Shown here one piece after another: positions 16,795-24,945 of a stretch of 64,000 nucleotides of DNA; position 1 is the stretch's first letter, and every line of letters starts with the position of its first letter. Made by a program: the position numbers and the translations under genes. The stretch lies in contig DASZXS010000017.1 in assembly GCA_035545735.1 (NCBI GenBank), forward strand, positions 1 through 64,000, read 5' to 3'. Under the pieces are notes generated by a model. It ran no database searches. It was not told the origin of the DNA and saw only the letters and a program-made list of their open reading frames with translations. The DNA comes from JAJYKC01 sp035545735 (GTDB lineage Bacteria > Acidobacteriota > Terriglobia > Bryobacterales > Bryobacteraceae).

Positions 16795-17496
16795 ATGGCA
16801 TCAGTGAAGGCAATTTCCGTTTTTCTCCTCGTTCTGTGCGCGGCGTGCGGCGGCAATAAGCTGGGGCCGGCCTCGGAGCCGGCAAAAGAGAGCGCCCCGC
16901 CGGCGGCGGCCGCCGCCCCGGAAAAGACGGCTGCTCCGGACAATCGCCCCGCCATTGTCGTTTTTGGCGACAGCCTGAGCGCAGGTTTCGGGGCCGACCC
17001 CGGCCAGAGCTTCCCCGATTTCCTGCAGAAGAAGCTGGACCGGCTCGGTTATCGCTACCGCGTCGTAAACCAGGGGATCAGCGGCGATACCACTTCGGGC
17101 GGAACGTCACGGGTGGGAGAGGCTTTGGCGGAAAAACCGGATGTAGTCATTTTGGAGTTGGGCGGTAACGACGGCCTCCGCGGAGTTCCGCTGGCGAATA
17201 TCCGCGGGAATCTCGATCGGATGTTAACCACATTTCAAAAGGCCGGAGTCCGGGTGCTACTGGCAGGCATCACATTACCGCCCAACTATGGCCCGGACTA
17301 CATTAAGCCGTTCGACAGCATGTACCGCGAATTAGCGAGCGCGCATCATGTTCCGTTAATTCCGTTTCTGCTGCAGGACGTGGCCTTAAAGGGCAACGGT
17401 CTGATGCAACCCGACGGGATTCATCCCACGGCCAAGGGAAACGAAATCGTGGCGCAAACTGTGCTGAAGGCTCTAGAGCCACTCCTGAAAAAGTGA
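16795..17496 (+). CDS. tesA: TesA-like SGNH arylesterase / lysophospholipase, lipoprotein
   Basis: 233 residues. The N-terminus MASVKAISVFLLVLCAACGG has a lipobox-like AAC; an Ala/Pro-rich linker follows (to about 50). The SGNH blocks are all present: block I VFGDSLSAGFG with the nucleophile Ser, block II the Gly in ISGDTTSGG, block III LGGNDGLRG with Asn, and block V DGIHPTAKGNEI with the Asp-His pair. E. coli TesA is a periplasmic thioesterase/protease/lysophospholipase I; this one is likely anchored in the envelope. Divergent from ybbA, a conserved arrangement. Followed 54 bp later by a small membrane protein gene. Confidence 0.92.
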   Translation: MASVKAISVFLLVLCAACGGNKLGPASEPAKESAPPAAAAAPEKTAAPDNRPAIVVFGDSLSAGFGADPGQSFPDFLQKKLDRLGYRYRVVNQGISGDTTSGGTSRVGEALAEKPDVVILELGGNDGLRGVPLANIRGNLDRMLTTFQKAGVRVLLAGITLPPNYGPDYIKPFDSMYRELASAHHVPLIPFLLQDVALKGNGLMQPDGIHPTAKGNEIVAQTVLKALEPLLKK

Positions 17497-17550
17497 TCTT
17501 ATCGTTTCGCCTTGAAACGTACACTCGCCGGCGCCAGTCTAATAAGGGCG

Positions 17551-17838
17551 ATGGCATCGAACCCCGGCACAAATCTCGAGCGAGTTGCGCCCGGGCAGGA
17601 GCAGGGGCGCATTCCCAGTGCCGATCTGGTCGACATTGCAGGGATGGACTCATTCCCGGCCAGCGATCCGCCGGCGTGGAACATCGCGGACGAAGACCGG
17701 GAAGCCCGGAAACAAAGAAGGCTTGGCTTGCCTCACCGGCGGGAACCACGGTCCTTCTGGGTGTTGACCTGGAGCACGACCGGCATCATGGCTTTGATTT
17801 TGCTGGCATTCCTGGTCTACTGGGTAACGCACTGCTAG
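17551..17838 (+). CDS. small single-pass membrane protein, hypothetical
   Basis: 95 residues from the ATG at 17551; a TTG at 17512 in frame gives 108. The N-terminal half is soluble and polar and contains MDSFPASDPPAW, a motif I have seen in many small bacterial proteins of unknown function. A single transmembrane helix (about 73-92, TTGIMALILLAFLVYWV) ends the protein, followed only by T-H-C, so the N-terminus is probably cytoplasmic. It follows tesA on the same strand. Function unknown. Confidence 0.6.
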   Translation: MASNPGTNLERVAPGQEQGRIPSADLVDIAGMDSFPASDPPAWNIADEDREARKQRRLGLPHRREPRSFWVLTWSTTGIMALILLAFLVYWVTHC

Positions 17839-17989
17839 GGCGGCATCGGCTTACGCCCCTTTGCCGGCGATGCGGCTTATCTTCTGTTTGCAGCCGGCTT
17901 CATCATCACCGCAGTGCGCAATCGCGACGGCCGCCTGGCGCGGCTCCCTCGCGGCGTTGGCTCTGCTGGTGACGTGACAACTGGCAAGC
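17839..17989 (+). other. intergenic stretch with possible decayed membrane-protein remnant
   Basis: No intact gene is seen. One plus-strand frame reads a hydrophobic segment (GDAAYLLFAAGFIITAVRN) without its own start and soon ends at TGA; a second frame from an ATG at 17871 gives about 35 codons. It may be the remains of a small two-helix membrane protein, or nothing. Confidence 0.25.
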
Positions 17990-18163
17990 CTACTTCTTAA
18001 TGGCTTGGTCAGCCTTCCCCGCACCCCGCGAAAACAAGCGCTTCAATTTGGCCCAGTAGAGTCTGCATGCGGCAAGACCTGCGATAAATCCGGAAATCGC
18101 AATCTGATACGCCATGCTGCCGGTGTTTGGGTCGAGGTAAGCAATCACGGAAGTCAGATGCAC
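17990..18163 (-). CDS. 57-residue 'YLDPNTGS' small membrane-associated protein
   Basis: A short gene starting at GTG 18163, with GGAGG 6 nt upstream, only 3 bp after the stop of the sulfatase-like gene. The product contains YLDPNTGSMAYQIAISGF, then a hydrophobic helix (about 18-37), then the basic tail RLYWAKLKRLFSRG. This matches the widespread tiny bacterial proteins that begin Y-L-D-P-G-T-G-S, carry one helix and end in a basic W-x-x-L-K-x-L-F segment. They are often encoded beside alkaline-phosphatase-superfamily membrane proteins and methyltransferases, as here. Function unknown; perhaps a small partner subunit of the membrane enzyme upstream. Confidence 0.8.
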   Translation of the reverse strand: MHLTSVIAYLDPNTGSMAYQIAISGFIAGLAACRLYWAKLKRLFSRGAGKADQAIKK

Positions 18164-18166
18164 GGT

Positions 18167-19747
18167 TCACCTCCAATATTTGAGAATTTCGATGGACTGA
18201 AACTGTCCGGCCCGGTTGACCAGGTAGACGCGATCTGCCGCGGCCACGCCGTCAGCCGGTTCGCGGTTAGCCAAAACGTGTGCAAGAAAGGTAAGTACGC
18301 CGTGCCTTTCGGAGTTTACGGCGGGCGCCGCTGCGTCGGGCTGTTTGATTGCCAGCAGGGTGGAAAATCGATCCTGGAGATCGCGCAGCGACGGCTCTTT
18401 TACGTAGTCGAAAACGCCCGGCATCACCTGACCGTCCCCGGGAAGGCCAAGAGAACGCCGGATCCGGGAACCGTGGTCGCCATGAATCACCACTGTCATG
18501 CCTCGCAGCATGCCGCTCGCGTCCAGCGTGACGAGCAACGAATTTAGCTGCCGGGCGGTGAATTCCACCTGTTCGCAGTAGCGCCGGTAGCGTTCGGAAT
18601 AGTGCGCGGCATCCAGGCGTTCATCGGCGCGGTCGCCGGACCACTCCTCGATTGGCCGAATCGAACCGTCACTCCGGAACAGGTAGGGGGAATGGGGCGT
18701 CAGCAGGTGAGCAAAGATCAAGCTGCGCTTTTTCGCGGCAATGATGTCGCTCGCAAGGCGGTCCGGCCAGAGTCCGGTTAAGGCAAGCGGACCGGTGATT
18801 TTCAGCCCAAACCGCGCAGGGAAAAAACCCTTCACCCGCCCTAAAAGCGGATCGCCAGCCTGGTAGGTCCCCACCAGCCAGCGAAAGCGCTCCCACCACC
18901 CTCCCGGCGCTCGGTAGAGCCATCCGAGCCGGTCCTCATATTGCCTGCAGTCCGCTCCGGAAAAGGATGAATCGCATTCCCGAAGAGAGCCGTGCTGATA
19001 TCCCACCACCTGATAGCCCCGCCGGGCATAGCCGGCGAACATCCGGTTCCTGGAGACCTGATAATGCCTGAGGTTGCCTGTGCCGGTCTTTTGTATCAAC
19101 TCCCTGGGAAAGCGAAGCAGCCGGGAGTTGATGATGCTCGGAACCGAGTCGATGGTGTCTGAATAATTACTGAAGGCGTTAGGAAAGACCGTGAAGTTGT
19201 GCCGGCGAAGTGCGTTCTCGAGGGTGGATCGGGCGGATTCGCAGGCCCGTGTGTCAGGCAAACCACCCAAGCCGATCTGTTCATCCAGCACCAGCCAAAG
19301 CACATGGCCGCCGGACCCGGGCGAACCCGCGGAAGGGGTGGTCCTCCACGATACGTGCGAGAGCATCTCGACCGCCAGGCCGGACCATAGGAACACCGCC
19401 ATTACCGGGAAGAAGCGCATGCGCATGGCGCACAGGGCAAGCCCGGTCCCGCCGCTCACGACGATGACGCTCGCCGGGAGAGAAAGAGAGATCCATGAAT
19501 GCACCAGCGCGGCGAACGAATAGGACGCCGCCAGCACCATACAGGCACCGGCCAGCACGTAGAAAAGCCATTCTTTCCGGGAAACCGCTCCCAGCGCCGC
19601 CGATACCAGAAGAAGCCACAACAAGGCCATGCCAATTTCCGGATGGAAGAACCCGGTTTCATTGCGCGCGAGAAATTTCAGAAATGGTACCGCGATGAAG
19701 CACGCAAAATAGAACGAACGAACAACCGCACCGGGGAAGCGGCTCAA
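18167..19747 (-). CDS. membrane sulfatase-like protein (alkaline phosphatase superfamily)
   Basis: 526 residues from a TTG at 19747 that overlaps the methyltransferase stop (TTGA). The first 130 residues hold four to five transmembrane helices. The rest is a periplasmic domain of the alkaline phosphatase/sulfatase type: HVLWLVLDE (first metal Asp), NAFSNYSDTIDSVPSI (the region of the nucleophile Thr or Ser), LIFAHLLTPHSPYLF, and VVIHGDHGSRI with the metal Asp-His. The layout is like phosphoethanolamine or phosphoglycerol transferases that modify surface polymers, rather than Cys-type sulfatases (no C-x-P-S-R). Substrate unknown. Encoded with a methyltransferase and a YLDPNTGS protein. Confidence 0.8.
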   Translation of the reverse strand: MSRFPGAVVRSFYFACFIAVPFLKFLARNETGFFHPEIGMALLWLLLVSAALGAVSRKEWLFYVLAGACMVLAASYSFAALVHSWISLSLPASVIVVSGGTGLALCAMRMRFFPVMAVFLWSGLAVEMLSHVSWRTTPSAGSPGSGGHVLWLVLDEQIGLGGLPDTRACESARSTLENALRRHNFTVFPNAFSNYSDTIDSVPSIINSRLLRFPRELIQKTGTGNLRHYQVSRNRMFAGYARRGYQVVGYQHGSLRECDSSFSGADCRQYEDRLGWLYRAPGGWWERFRWLVGTYQAGDPLLGRVKGFFPARFGLKITGPLALTGLWPDRLASDIIAAKKRSLIFAHLLTPHSPYLFRSDGSIRPIEEWSGDRADERLDAAHYSERYRRYCEQVEFTARQLNSLLVTLDASGMLRGMTVVIHGDHGSRIRRSLGLPGDGQVMPGVFDYVKEPSLRDLQDRFSTLLAIKQPDAAAPAVNSERHGVLTFLAHVLANREPADGVAAADRVYLVNRAGQFQSIEILKYWR

Positions 19748-21099
19748 GTGCGCCTCTCGAACAGATAAAGACGGCGCGAGCTATCCTCTATCGCAGTCTG
19801 GTCTCGCAGACAACATGGCTCGCTGAAGGCGTCGACAAACGCGTCGGAAGTATAGTCATCGAACCCTTCGCGTCCATGGACGAGTAGTTGGGCTGCCGGG
19901 TCGTCGCGGGGAACAAATTCGACCAGCAGCCAGCGGCCCAACCGCGAGGCAAAGCGGGCAATCTTACGCAGAGGTATGTTCGCCGAAAATCGCAGATGAT
20001 GAATCAGCGCCAGGCAGAGCACTAGGTCAGCCTGGGGACGCTCGGTGATACTCAGGGTGGAGTCCAAGCCGAATCCCAGACCAGGGCTCGGATTATCGAG
20101 GTCCATGACCAGCGGGAGAACATGAGAGGCGTCGTTCCCACGCTCTTCCAAATAGAGCCGGTTTACGCAGTTCGCATCCCGCTCGAAGGCGACGCAAAGC
20201 GTGCCTTCGCCGCTGAGCGCGCGGGCAAAGAGCCCGGTATTCGCGCCCAGATCGTAAATCAACCGGGGCTTCAGCCCGCCGGCAAAACGACCCACTGCGC
20301 TCTGCTTCGACTTCTGAGCCTTGACGGAGTAAAACCGCGCGTCCTGATAGTAGGTTGACCAGGCAGAATCGCTTCCCGGACGCGGCAGTTTTTCCACGCT
20401 GTTGCGAAGGGACTGTGCCAGCCCGGCTTTCGTATCGCTCCCGCGGGAACGCGAATCAGGCGGAATATTCCGTCCGTTTCGCGCCGAACGGGCGTGCAGA
20501 TGGACATGCAGCAGCGCGCCCAACCTGCCATAGGAGCGCGTGGGCAGAAGCCGCGAAGCATACTCCAGTGGAAACCCGTTCAGGTCCACTCTGAGATACC
20601 GGCTCGCCTCCGGCCAGCCATAGCTCATGAGCAGGAGAGGCGAGAGAAATTGCCGGCAAAACTGTTCATACGCGATCCACGGCCCGCCAGCATTGATCTC
20701 AAAAGAAAGAGTGTCGATGAAAACGGGCCGCGGGCCTCGAAATTGAACATTGAAGGGCGACGCATCCTTCAGGGACATTCCGTGAGCCAGCGCAGTCTCC
20801 TGTACGTCGAGCGTCAGGAGAGCCGCATCCTTCAGCTCGTCAAAAGACCACTCATAGGGGTACGAAATAAATACGATCTGTTCGGGTGTAAGAACTTTTA
20901 CCCAATCCGGGCGGGACGCCGCGAAGGACGGCTCTTCCTCGTGATCGACGATTTGCTTCGACGCTACCAGACGGCCGTGCAAGCCGGAGGATATATAGCG
21001 CTCATAATCCTTGAGGCCGTAGGTGGTCACGACGCGCCGGAATAGGCCTCCAACGTTGACCACAAAGCCAGCCGGGTCACGATAGGATGACGGCAGCAC
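19744..21099 (-). CDS. class I SAM-dependent methyltransferase (NoeA-like)
   Basis: 451 residues. The N-terminal 250 residues form a family-specific region (for example DPAGFVVNVGGLFRRVV and HGMSLKDASPFNVQF). The Rossmann methyltransferase domain begins about 285 with motif I IYDLGANTGLFARAL, followed by CVAFERD for motif II and LVLCLALIHHL around motif IV. This two-part layout is that of nodulation-protein-like NoeA methyltransferases and related surface-polysaccharide enzymes; the substrate is unknown. The 4 bp overlap with the membrane sulfatase-like gene suggests the two act in one cell-surface modification path. Confidence 0.8.
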   Translation of the reverse strand: MLPSSYRDPAGFVVNVGGLFRRVVTTYGLKDYERYISSGLHGRLVASKQIVDHEEEPSFAASRPDWVKVLTPEQIVFISYPYEWSFDELKDAALLTLDVQETALAHGMSLKDASPFNVQFRGPRPVFIDTLSFEINAGGPWIAYEQFCRQFLSPLLLMSYGWPEASRYLRVDLNGFPLEYASRLLPTRSYGRLGALLHVHLHARSARNGRNIPPDSRSRGSDTKAGLAQSLRNSVEKLPRPGSDSAWSTYYQDARFYSVKAQKSKQSAVGRFAGGLKPRLIYDLGANTGLFARALSGEGTLCVAFERDANCVNRLYLEERGNDASHVLPLVMDLDNPSPGLGFGLDSTLSITERPQADLVLCLALIHHLRFSANIPLRKIARFASRLGRWLLVEFVPRDDPAAQLLVHGREGFDDYTSDAFVDAFSEPCCLRDQTAIEDSSRRLYLFERRT

Positions 21100-21215
21100 T
21101 TGCGCCGAAGCGCGATCTGTTTCAGAGGTATCGATGAATACTTAGGCGATTTGTTTCAGCGCCAAGATACGCTACTTCCGTAAAGATTTGTCGGCGCGGC
21201 CGGAAAAAACTAGAT

Positions 21216-21884
21216 TCAAATCGCGGTCTTTACGGCCCGCTTCTCTTTGGATCGTGCCTGGATGGCGTGGATGACAACCGGCAGGACCGAAACAACAATC
21301 ACCAGAAGCACGAATTTTTCGAAATGCCGGCGCACCAGGGGCACGCCGCCGAGATAGTACCCGAGCATCGTCATGGACGGCACCCAAACCAACGCACCGA
21401 TGGCGTCGAAGGGAAGAAAACGCCGGTAGGGCATGTTGGCCACGCCCGCGACGAAAGGCGCGAACGTACGGACAATAGGGACGAATTTCGCGTAAATGAT
21501 GGTCTTTCCGCCGTGCTTTTCGTAAAACGCCTGGGTACGCCGCAAATATTCCTGTTTAAAGAAACGCGAATCGGGGCGATTGAAAATCGCCGGTCCCGCG
21601 CGCCGTCCCAACAGGTAGCCACAAAAATCCCCCACCAGGCAGGAGATGATGAGCAGCACAATAATCAGAGTCACGTCGAGCTGGCCCGCGCCCGTGACTA
21701 CGCCGATTGTAAAAAGCAGGGAGTCGCCGGGAAAGATAAATCCGAAGAGCAGGCCCGTTTCGACAAAAACGATGCCCATTAAGAGCAGGTAGCTGTACCA
21801 ACCGGTCACCACCGTCGACAGAAATTGAATCAGGCGATCCGGGTCGGTGAGGGTGCGCAGAAACTCTAGTAGGCTGTGCAGCAT
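21216..21884 (-). CDS. DedA family membrane protein
   Basis: 222 residues with about five hydrophobic segments. DedA hallmarks are present: VETGLLFGFIFPGDSLLF in the first re-entrant region, GDFCGYLLGRRAG, then KFVPIVRTFAPFVAGVANM with the key Arg and Pro, and a C-terminal basic tail. DedA/SNARE-associated proteins act as lipid flippases or scramblases, for example for undecaprenyl phosphate recycling, and affect membrane potential. It lies 41 bp downstream of the PpiD-like gene on the same strand, so the two may be co-transcribed. Confidence 0.92.
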   Translation of the reverse strand: MLHSLLEFLRTLTDPDRLIQFLSTVVTGWYSYLLLMGIVFVETGLLFGFIFPGDSLLFTIGVVTGAGQLDVTLIIVLLIISCLVGDFCGYLLGRRAGPAIFNRPDSRFFKQEYLRRTQAFYEKHGGKTIIYAKFVPIVRTFAPFVAGVANMPYRRFLPFDAIGALVWVPSMTMLGYYLGGVPLVRRHFEKFVLLVIVVSVLPVVIHAIQARSKEKRAVKTAI

Positions 21885-21925
21885 GAAGAAACGAACGCCG
21901 ACGCGTGAAATGTGGCCGCCAGAGC

Positions 21926-23842
21926 CTAGCTCTGGTTGTAGCTCCCGGCGATGCGGCCGATGACATCCTTGTTGATCTTGATCTTGCCCTCTTGCGTCAA
22001 CTTCTGGCGGATGCTGTCTTCGAACATCGTGGTGGCTTCCTGGGTTTTCCGGCTTCGGATCTGACCGGCGATGGCTTCGCGCTGGGCCGCCAGCAGGGAT
22101 TGATCCGCGGGAATGGCTTCAACGATTTTTCCGACCAGTGTCTTGTTCGACACCATCGACGGGCCGACGACTGTTCCAGCCGGCTTTGAGAAGATATCGC
22201 CTAAAGCGCCCGCCGGGCCAAAGCCTTCCACTGCGTCGACGGAAGCAAAGGGCGCGGGAGTTTTCACGTCCACGTGAAGCTCCCGGGCGATTGCCTGAAT
22301 GTCTTTCCCGCTCTTCAAATCCGCCGCCGCGCGCGCACCGTATTCACGCTCCAGGCGCATCACTTCGGCGGCGCTATACTGCGCACGGACTTGATTCAGG
22401 ACGTCGCCAAGTTCGGCGGCGCGGGAAGGCTGCACGCCCGTGCAGACCGCTACGGCGAGTTTCTCATTCCCAATCGGTACCGGCGCGCCCACGCCGTTGG
22501 CCGGAAGAGAGGCGATGGTGGAAGACAATTGCGGGGATACCAGGCCGGGCACCGGATCGGTGGCGCCGAGGTTCTGGGCGGTAATCACCGTGAGGCCGAG
22601 CTTTTGCGCAATCTGATGGGCGTTCTGCGGAGCTTTAGACAACTCCGCCTGCGCCTGGTCGCCAAGAGCCTGCATGCGGTCGTTCACCTGCTGTTTTTTC
22701 AGGTTGTCGGTCAGTTCAGTCTTCACCTCGTCAAACGAACGCACATGCGCCGCTTGATGGTCCATCACTTGAATGATGTGAAAACCATATTCGGTGGTGA
22801 TGATGCCGCTCAGCTCTTTCGGCTTGAGCGAAAACGCGGCTGCCTCGAAGGCCTTTACGGTCTGCCCCTTGACGATCCAGCCGAGATCACCGCCGTTCAC
22901 CGCCGAACCAGGGTCCTGCGAATTCTTTTTGGCAAGTTCCGCGAAATCGGCCCCCGCCTTCAGTTGCCGTAACAGGTCCTCGGCCTTTTTCCGGAGTTCA
23001 GCGACTTCTGCTTTCGATTTGCCGGTGGTGGTCAACAAAATGTGGCGCACCTGTACACGCTCCGGCGTGCGGAACGAATCGATGTTGGAGTTATAGGCCG
23101 CGTGAAGTTGGTCGTCGGAAACCGCGATGGAATCGGACACCTTGGCGCGATCAACCACGAGAACCGTGGCGCTGCGCTTTTCCGGGACGCGATAGCTGGC
23201 GCGATGCTGGTTAAAGTAGTCCTGTAATTGAGCGTCGGTGGGCTTGATCTGGGAAGAGAGCGTATCTTCGGCCAAAAGAATGTACGCCAGCTTGACTTTG
23301 TCATTGCGGTGGGAGAATTCAGCCGCGATCTCGGCCGGAGTAACCACCACGCTCTTGGCGGCGATCGCTTCAAGACGCGAGGTCAGCATGCTGTCCCGCA
23401 AGGAGCGCTCGAATTCCGGAACGGAGAATCCCTGATCTTCCACGAACTGCTTGTAGACAAGTGGATCGGTGAACCGCCCTCCCCCGAGGCTGCGAATCGT
23501 ATCCGCCAGTTCAGCGTCGCTCACGCTGAAGCCCATCTTGGCCGCTTCGTATGCCATCGCCCGCTCGGTGACCATCTGATCAATCACCTGCGGCACATAG
23601 ATGCTTAGCAATTGGGCCGGAAGCTGCCGGTTCTTCACCAGATTCTGAACCTGAGTCTGGACTTCCCGTTGGGTGATGGTATCCTTCCCCACTTCCGCAA
23701 CCACGGGGTCGGCTCCGTCGCCGCCCGTGCTTCCGCCATACCCCGGAATGAGGTAAATGAGCATCGAGAGCGCGACAATCACCAGCAGACCGCCCAACAG
23801 GAACCGCACTATTTTGTCGCGGCTGCGAAACAAATCAAACAT
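21926..23842 (-). CDS. PpiD/SurA-like periplasmic peptidyl-prolyl isomerase chaperone
   Basis: 638 residues. One N-terminal transmembrane helix (about 13-33, RFLLGGLLVIVALSMLIYLI) anchors it, as in PpiD. A SurA-type N-terminal chaperone region follows (about 45-180, with VITPAEI-like features). The parvulin domain is at about 265-360: VRHILLTTTG, GADFAELAKKNSQDPGS, GGDLGWIVKG, ITTEYGFHIIQV. A second, degenerate parvulin-like region follows to about 600. It helps newly exported proteins fold at the inner membrane surface. Upstream, TATACT (minus strand near 23890) could be a -10, but no good -35 is seen. Confidence 0.9.
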   Translation of the reverse strand: MFDLFRSRDKIVRFLLGGLLVIVALSMLIYLIPGYGGSTGGDGADPVVAEVGKDTITQREVQTQVQNLVKNRQLPAQLLSIYVPQVIDQMVTERAMAYEAAKMGFSVSDAELADTIRSLGGGRFTDPLVYKQFVEDQGFSVPEFERSLRDSMLTSRLEAIAAKSVVVTPAEIAAEFSHRNDKVKLAYILLAEDTLSSQIKPTDAQLQDYFNQHRASYRVPEKRSATVLVVDRAKVSDSIAVSDDQLHAAYNSNIDSFRTPERVQVRHILLTTTGKSKAEVAELRKKAEDLLRQLKAGADFAELAKKNSQDPGSAVNGGDLGWIVKGQTVKAFEAAAFSLKPKELSGIITTEYGFHIIQVMDHQAAHVRSFDEVKTELTDNLKKQQVNDRMQALGDQAQAELSKAPQNAHQIAQKLGLTVITAQNLGATDPVPGLVSPQLSSTIASLPANGVGAPVPIGNEKLAVAVCTGVQPSRAAELGDVLNQVRAQYSAAEVMRLEREYGARAAADLKSGKDIQAIARELHVDVKTPAPFASVDAVEGFGPAGALGDIFSKPAGTVVGPSMVSNKTLVGKIVEAIPADQSLLAAQREAIAGQIRSRKTQEATTMFEDSIRQKLTQEGKIKINKDVIGRIAGSYNQS

Positions 23843-23973
23843 CGGGAACAGGACTCCTTAACGGGAAGAGGGAACTTGAACACTTAAGTATAGCAAGGGC
23901 TTTGTCGTCGGAATTCCACCGCGGACGGGCGCTTTCTCCAGACGCGGAGCGAAGCTGCTAGTTTGGAAAGACC

Positions 23974-24933
23974 ATGAAATTGCTCCGCCTGCTGCCGTGC
24001 CTTTTACTCTCCGGAATCACGCTCTTCGCCGCCGCAAAGCCGGTTCCCGTGGTGCTGGATACCGATATTGGAGACGACATCGACGACGCGCTGGCGCTAA
24101 GCCTGGCATTGCAATCGCCGGAGCTGAAGGTTTTGGCCGTTTCCACCGTTCTCCAGCACGGCGACGAGCGTGCGGCGCTGGTTTGGAAGATTCTCGAACT
24201 CTACGGGCGCACGGACATCCCGGTCGGGGTCGGCGCGGAACAAACGCTGATGGGCAAACCGAGGACCGGCGATGTCGTGCAAGCGAAGGCGCTTCCCGCT
24301 GGATTTCACGCGGGCGGGGAGCGGGTGAACGGAATTGAACTCTTGCTGGACACCATTCGAAAATCGCCCGAGAAGGTAACCGTGCTCGCCTACGGGCCGT
24401 TAACGAATATCGCGCTGCTGCTTCGCGCCGATGCATCGATACGCGGCAACATCGAGCGCATCGTACTGATGAACGGAGTGTTTTTCCGTCCCGGCCTCGA
24501 ATACAACACAATGATGGACGCCGAAGCGTCCGCTATTGTTTACTCCTCGGGCATCCCCATTGAAACGGTCGGCCTCGACGTCACCATGCAGTGCCGTCTC
24601 TCGCAATCCGATATGCGGCGTCTGGAGAGCTCCAAACTCGACACCGTGAGCTTCCTTTTGCAACTGATCCGGCTCTGGCAGGGGAAAAACCCGGATGCAT
24701 ACCCTATTCTTCATGACCCGCTGGCGATTGCGGTGGCGGTAAAGCCGGATCTCGTTTACACGCAGCGAGGAAGTGTCAAAGTGGAAACGCACGGCACGCC
24801 GGACGAGACTTACGGAATGACGATCTTCCGCAAGGACTCATCCGGCAACGTGACGGTGGCAAACGAGGTGAGTTCCGCGAAAGTGATCGACTTCTTCCTC
24901 TCCCGCGTTCTCGCGCCTCCGAGGAAGCCCTGA
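23974..24933 (+). CDS. exported nucleoside hydrolase (IUNH family)
   Basis: 319 residues. The signal peptide MKLLRLLPCLLLSGITLFAAA is unusual for a family that is mostly cytoplasmic. The mature protein opens with PVVLDTDIGDDIDDALAL, the calcium-binding D-x-D-x-x-D-D-D-x-x-A signature of inosine/uridine-preferring nucleoside hydrolases. VTVLAYGPLTNIA (with the Asn), MNGVFFRPGLEYNTMMDAEAS and YPILHDPLAIAVAV, with the His-Asp of the active site, follow. It cleaves N-glycosidic bonds of ribonucleosides; being exported, it would salvage bases outside the cytoplasm. Divergent from the PpiD-like gene and convergent with recA. Confidence 0.9.
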   Translation: MKLLRLLPCLLLSGITLFAAAKPVPVVLDTDIGDDIDDALALSLALQSPELKVLAVSTVLQHGDERAALVWKILELYGRTDIPVGVGAEQTLMGKPRTGDVVQAKALPAGFHAGGERVNGIELLLDTIRKSPEKVTVLAYGPLTNIALLLRADASIRGNIERIVLMNGVFFRPGLEYNTMMDAEASAIVYSSGIPIETVGLDVTMQCRLSQSDMRRLESSKLDTVSFLLQLIRLWQGKNPDAYPILHDPLAIAVAVKPDLVYTQRGSVKVETHGTPDETYGMTIFRKDSSGNVTVANEVSSAKVIDFFLSRVLAPPRKP

Positions 24934-24945
24934 GGCGACGTAAAA

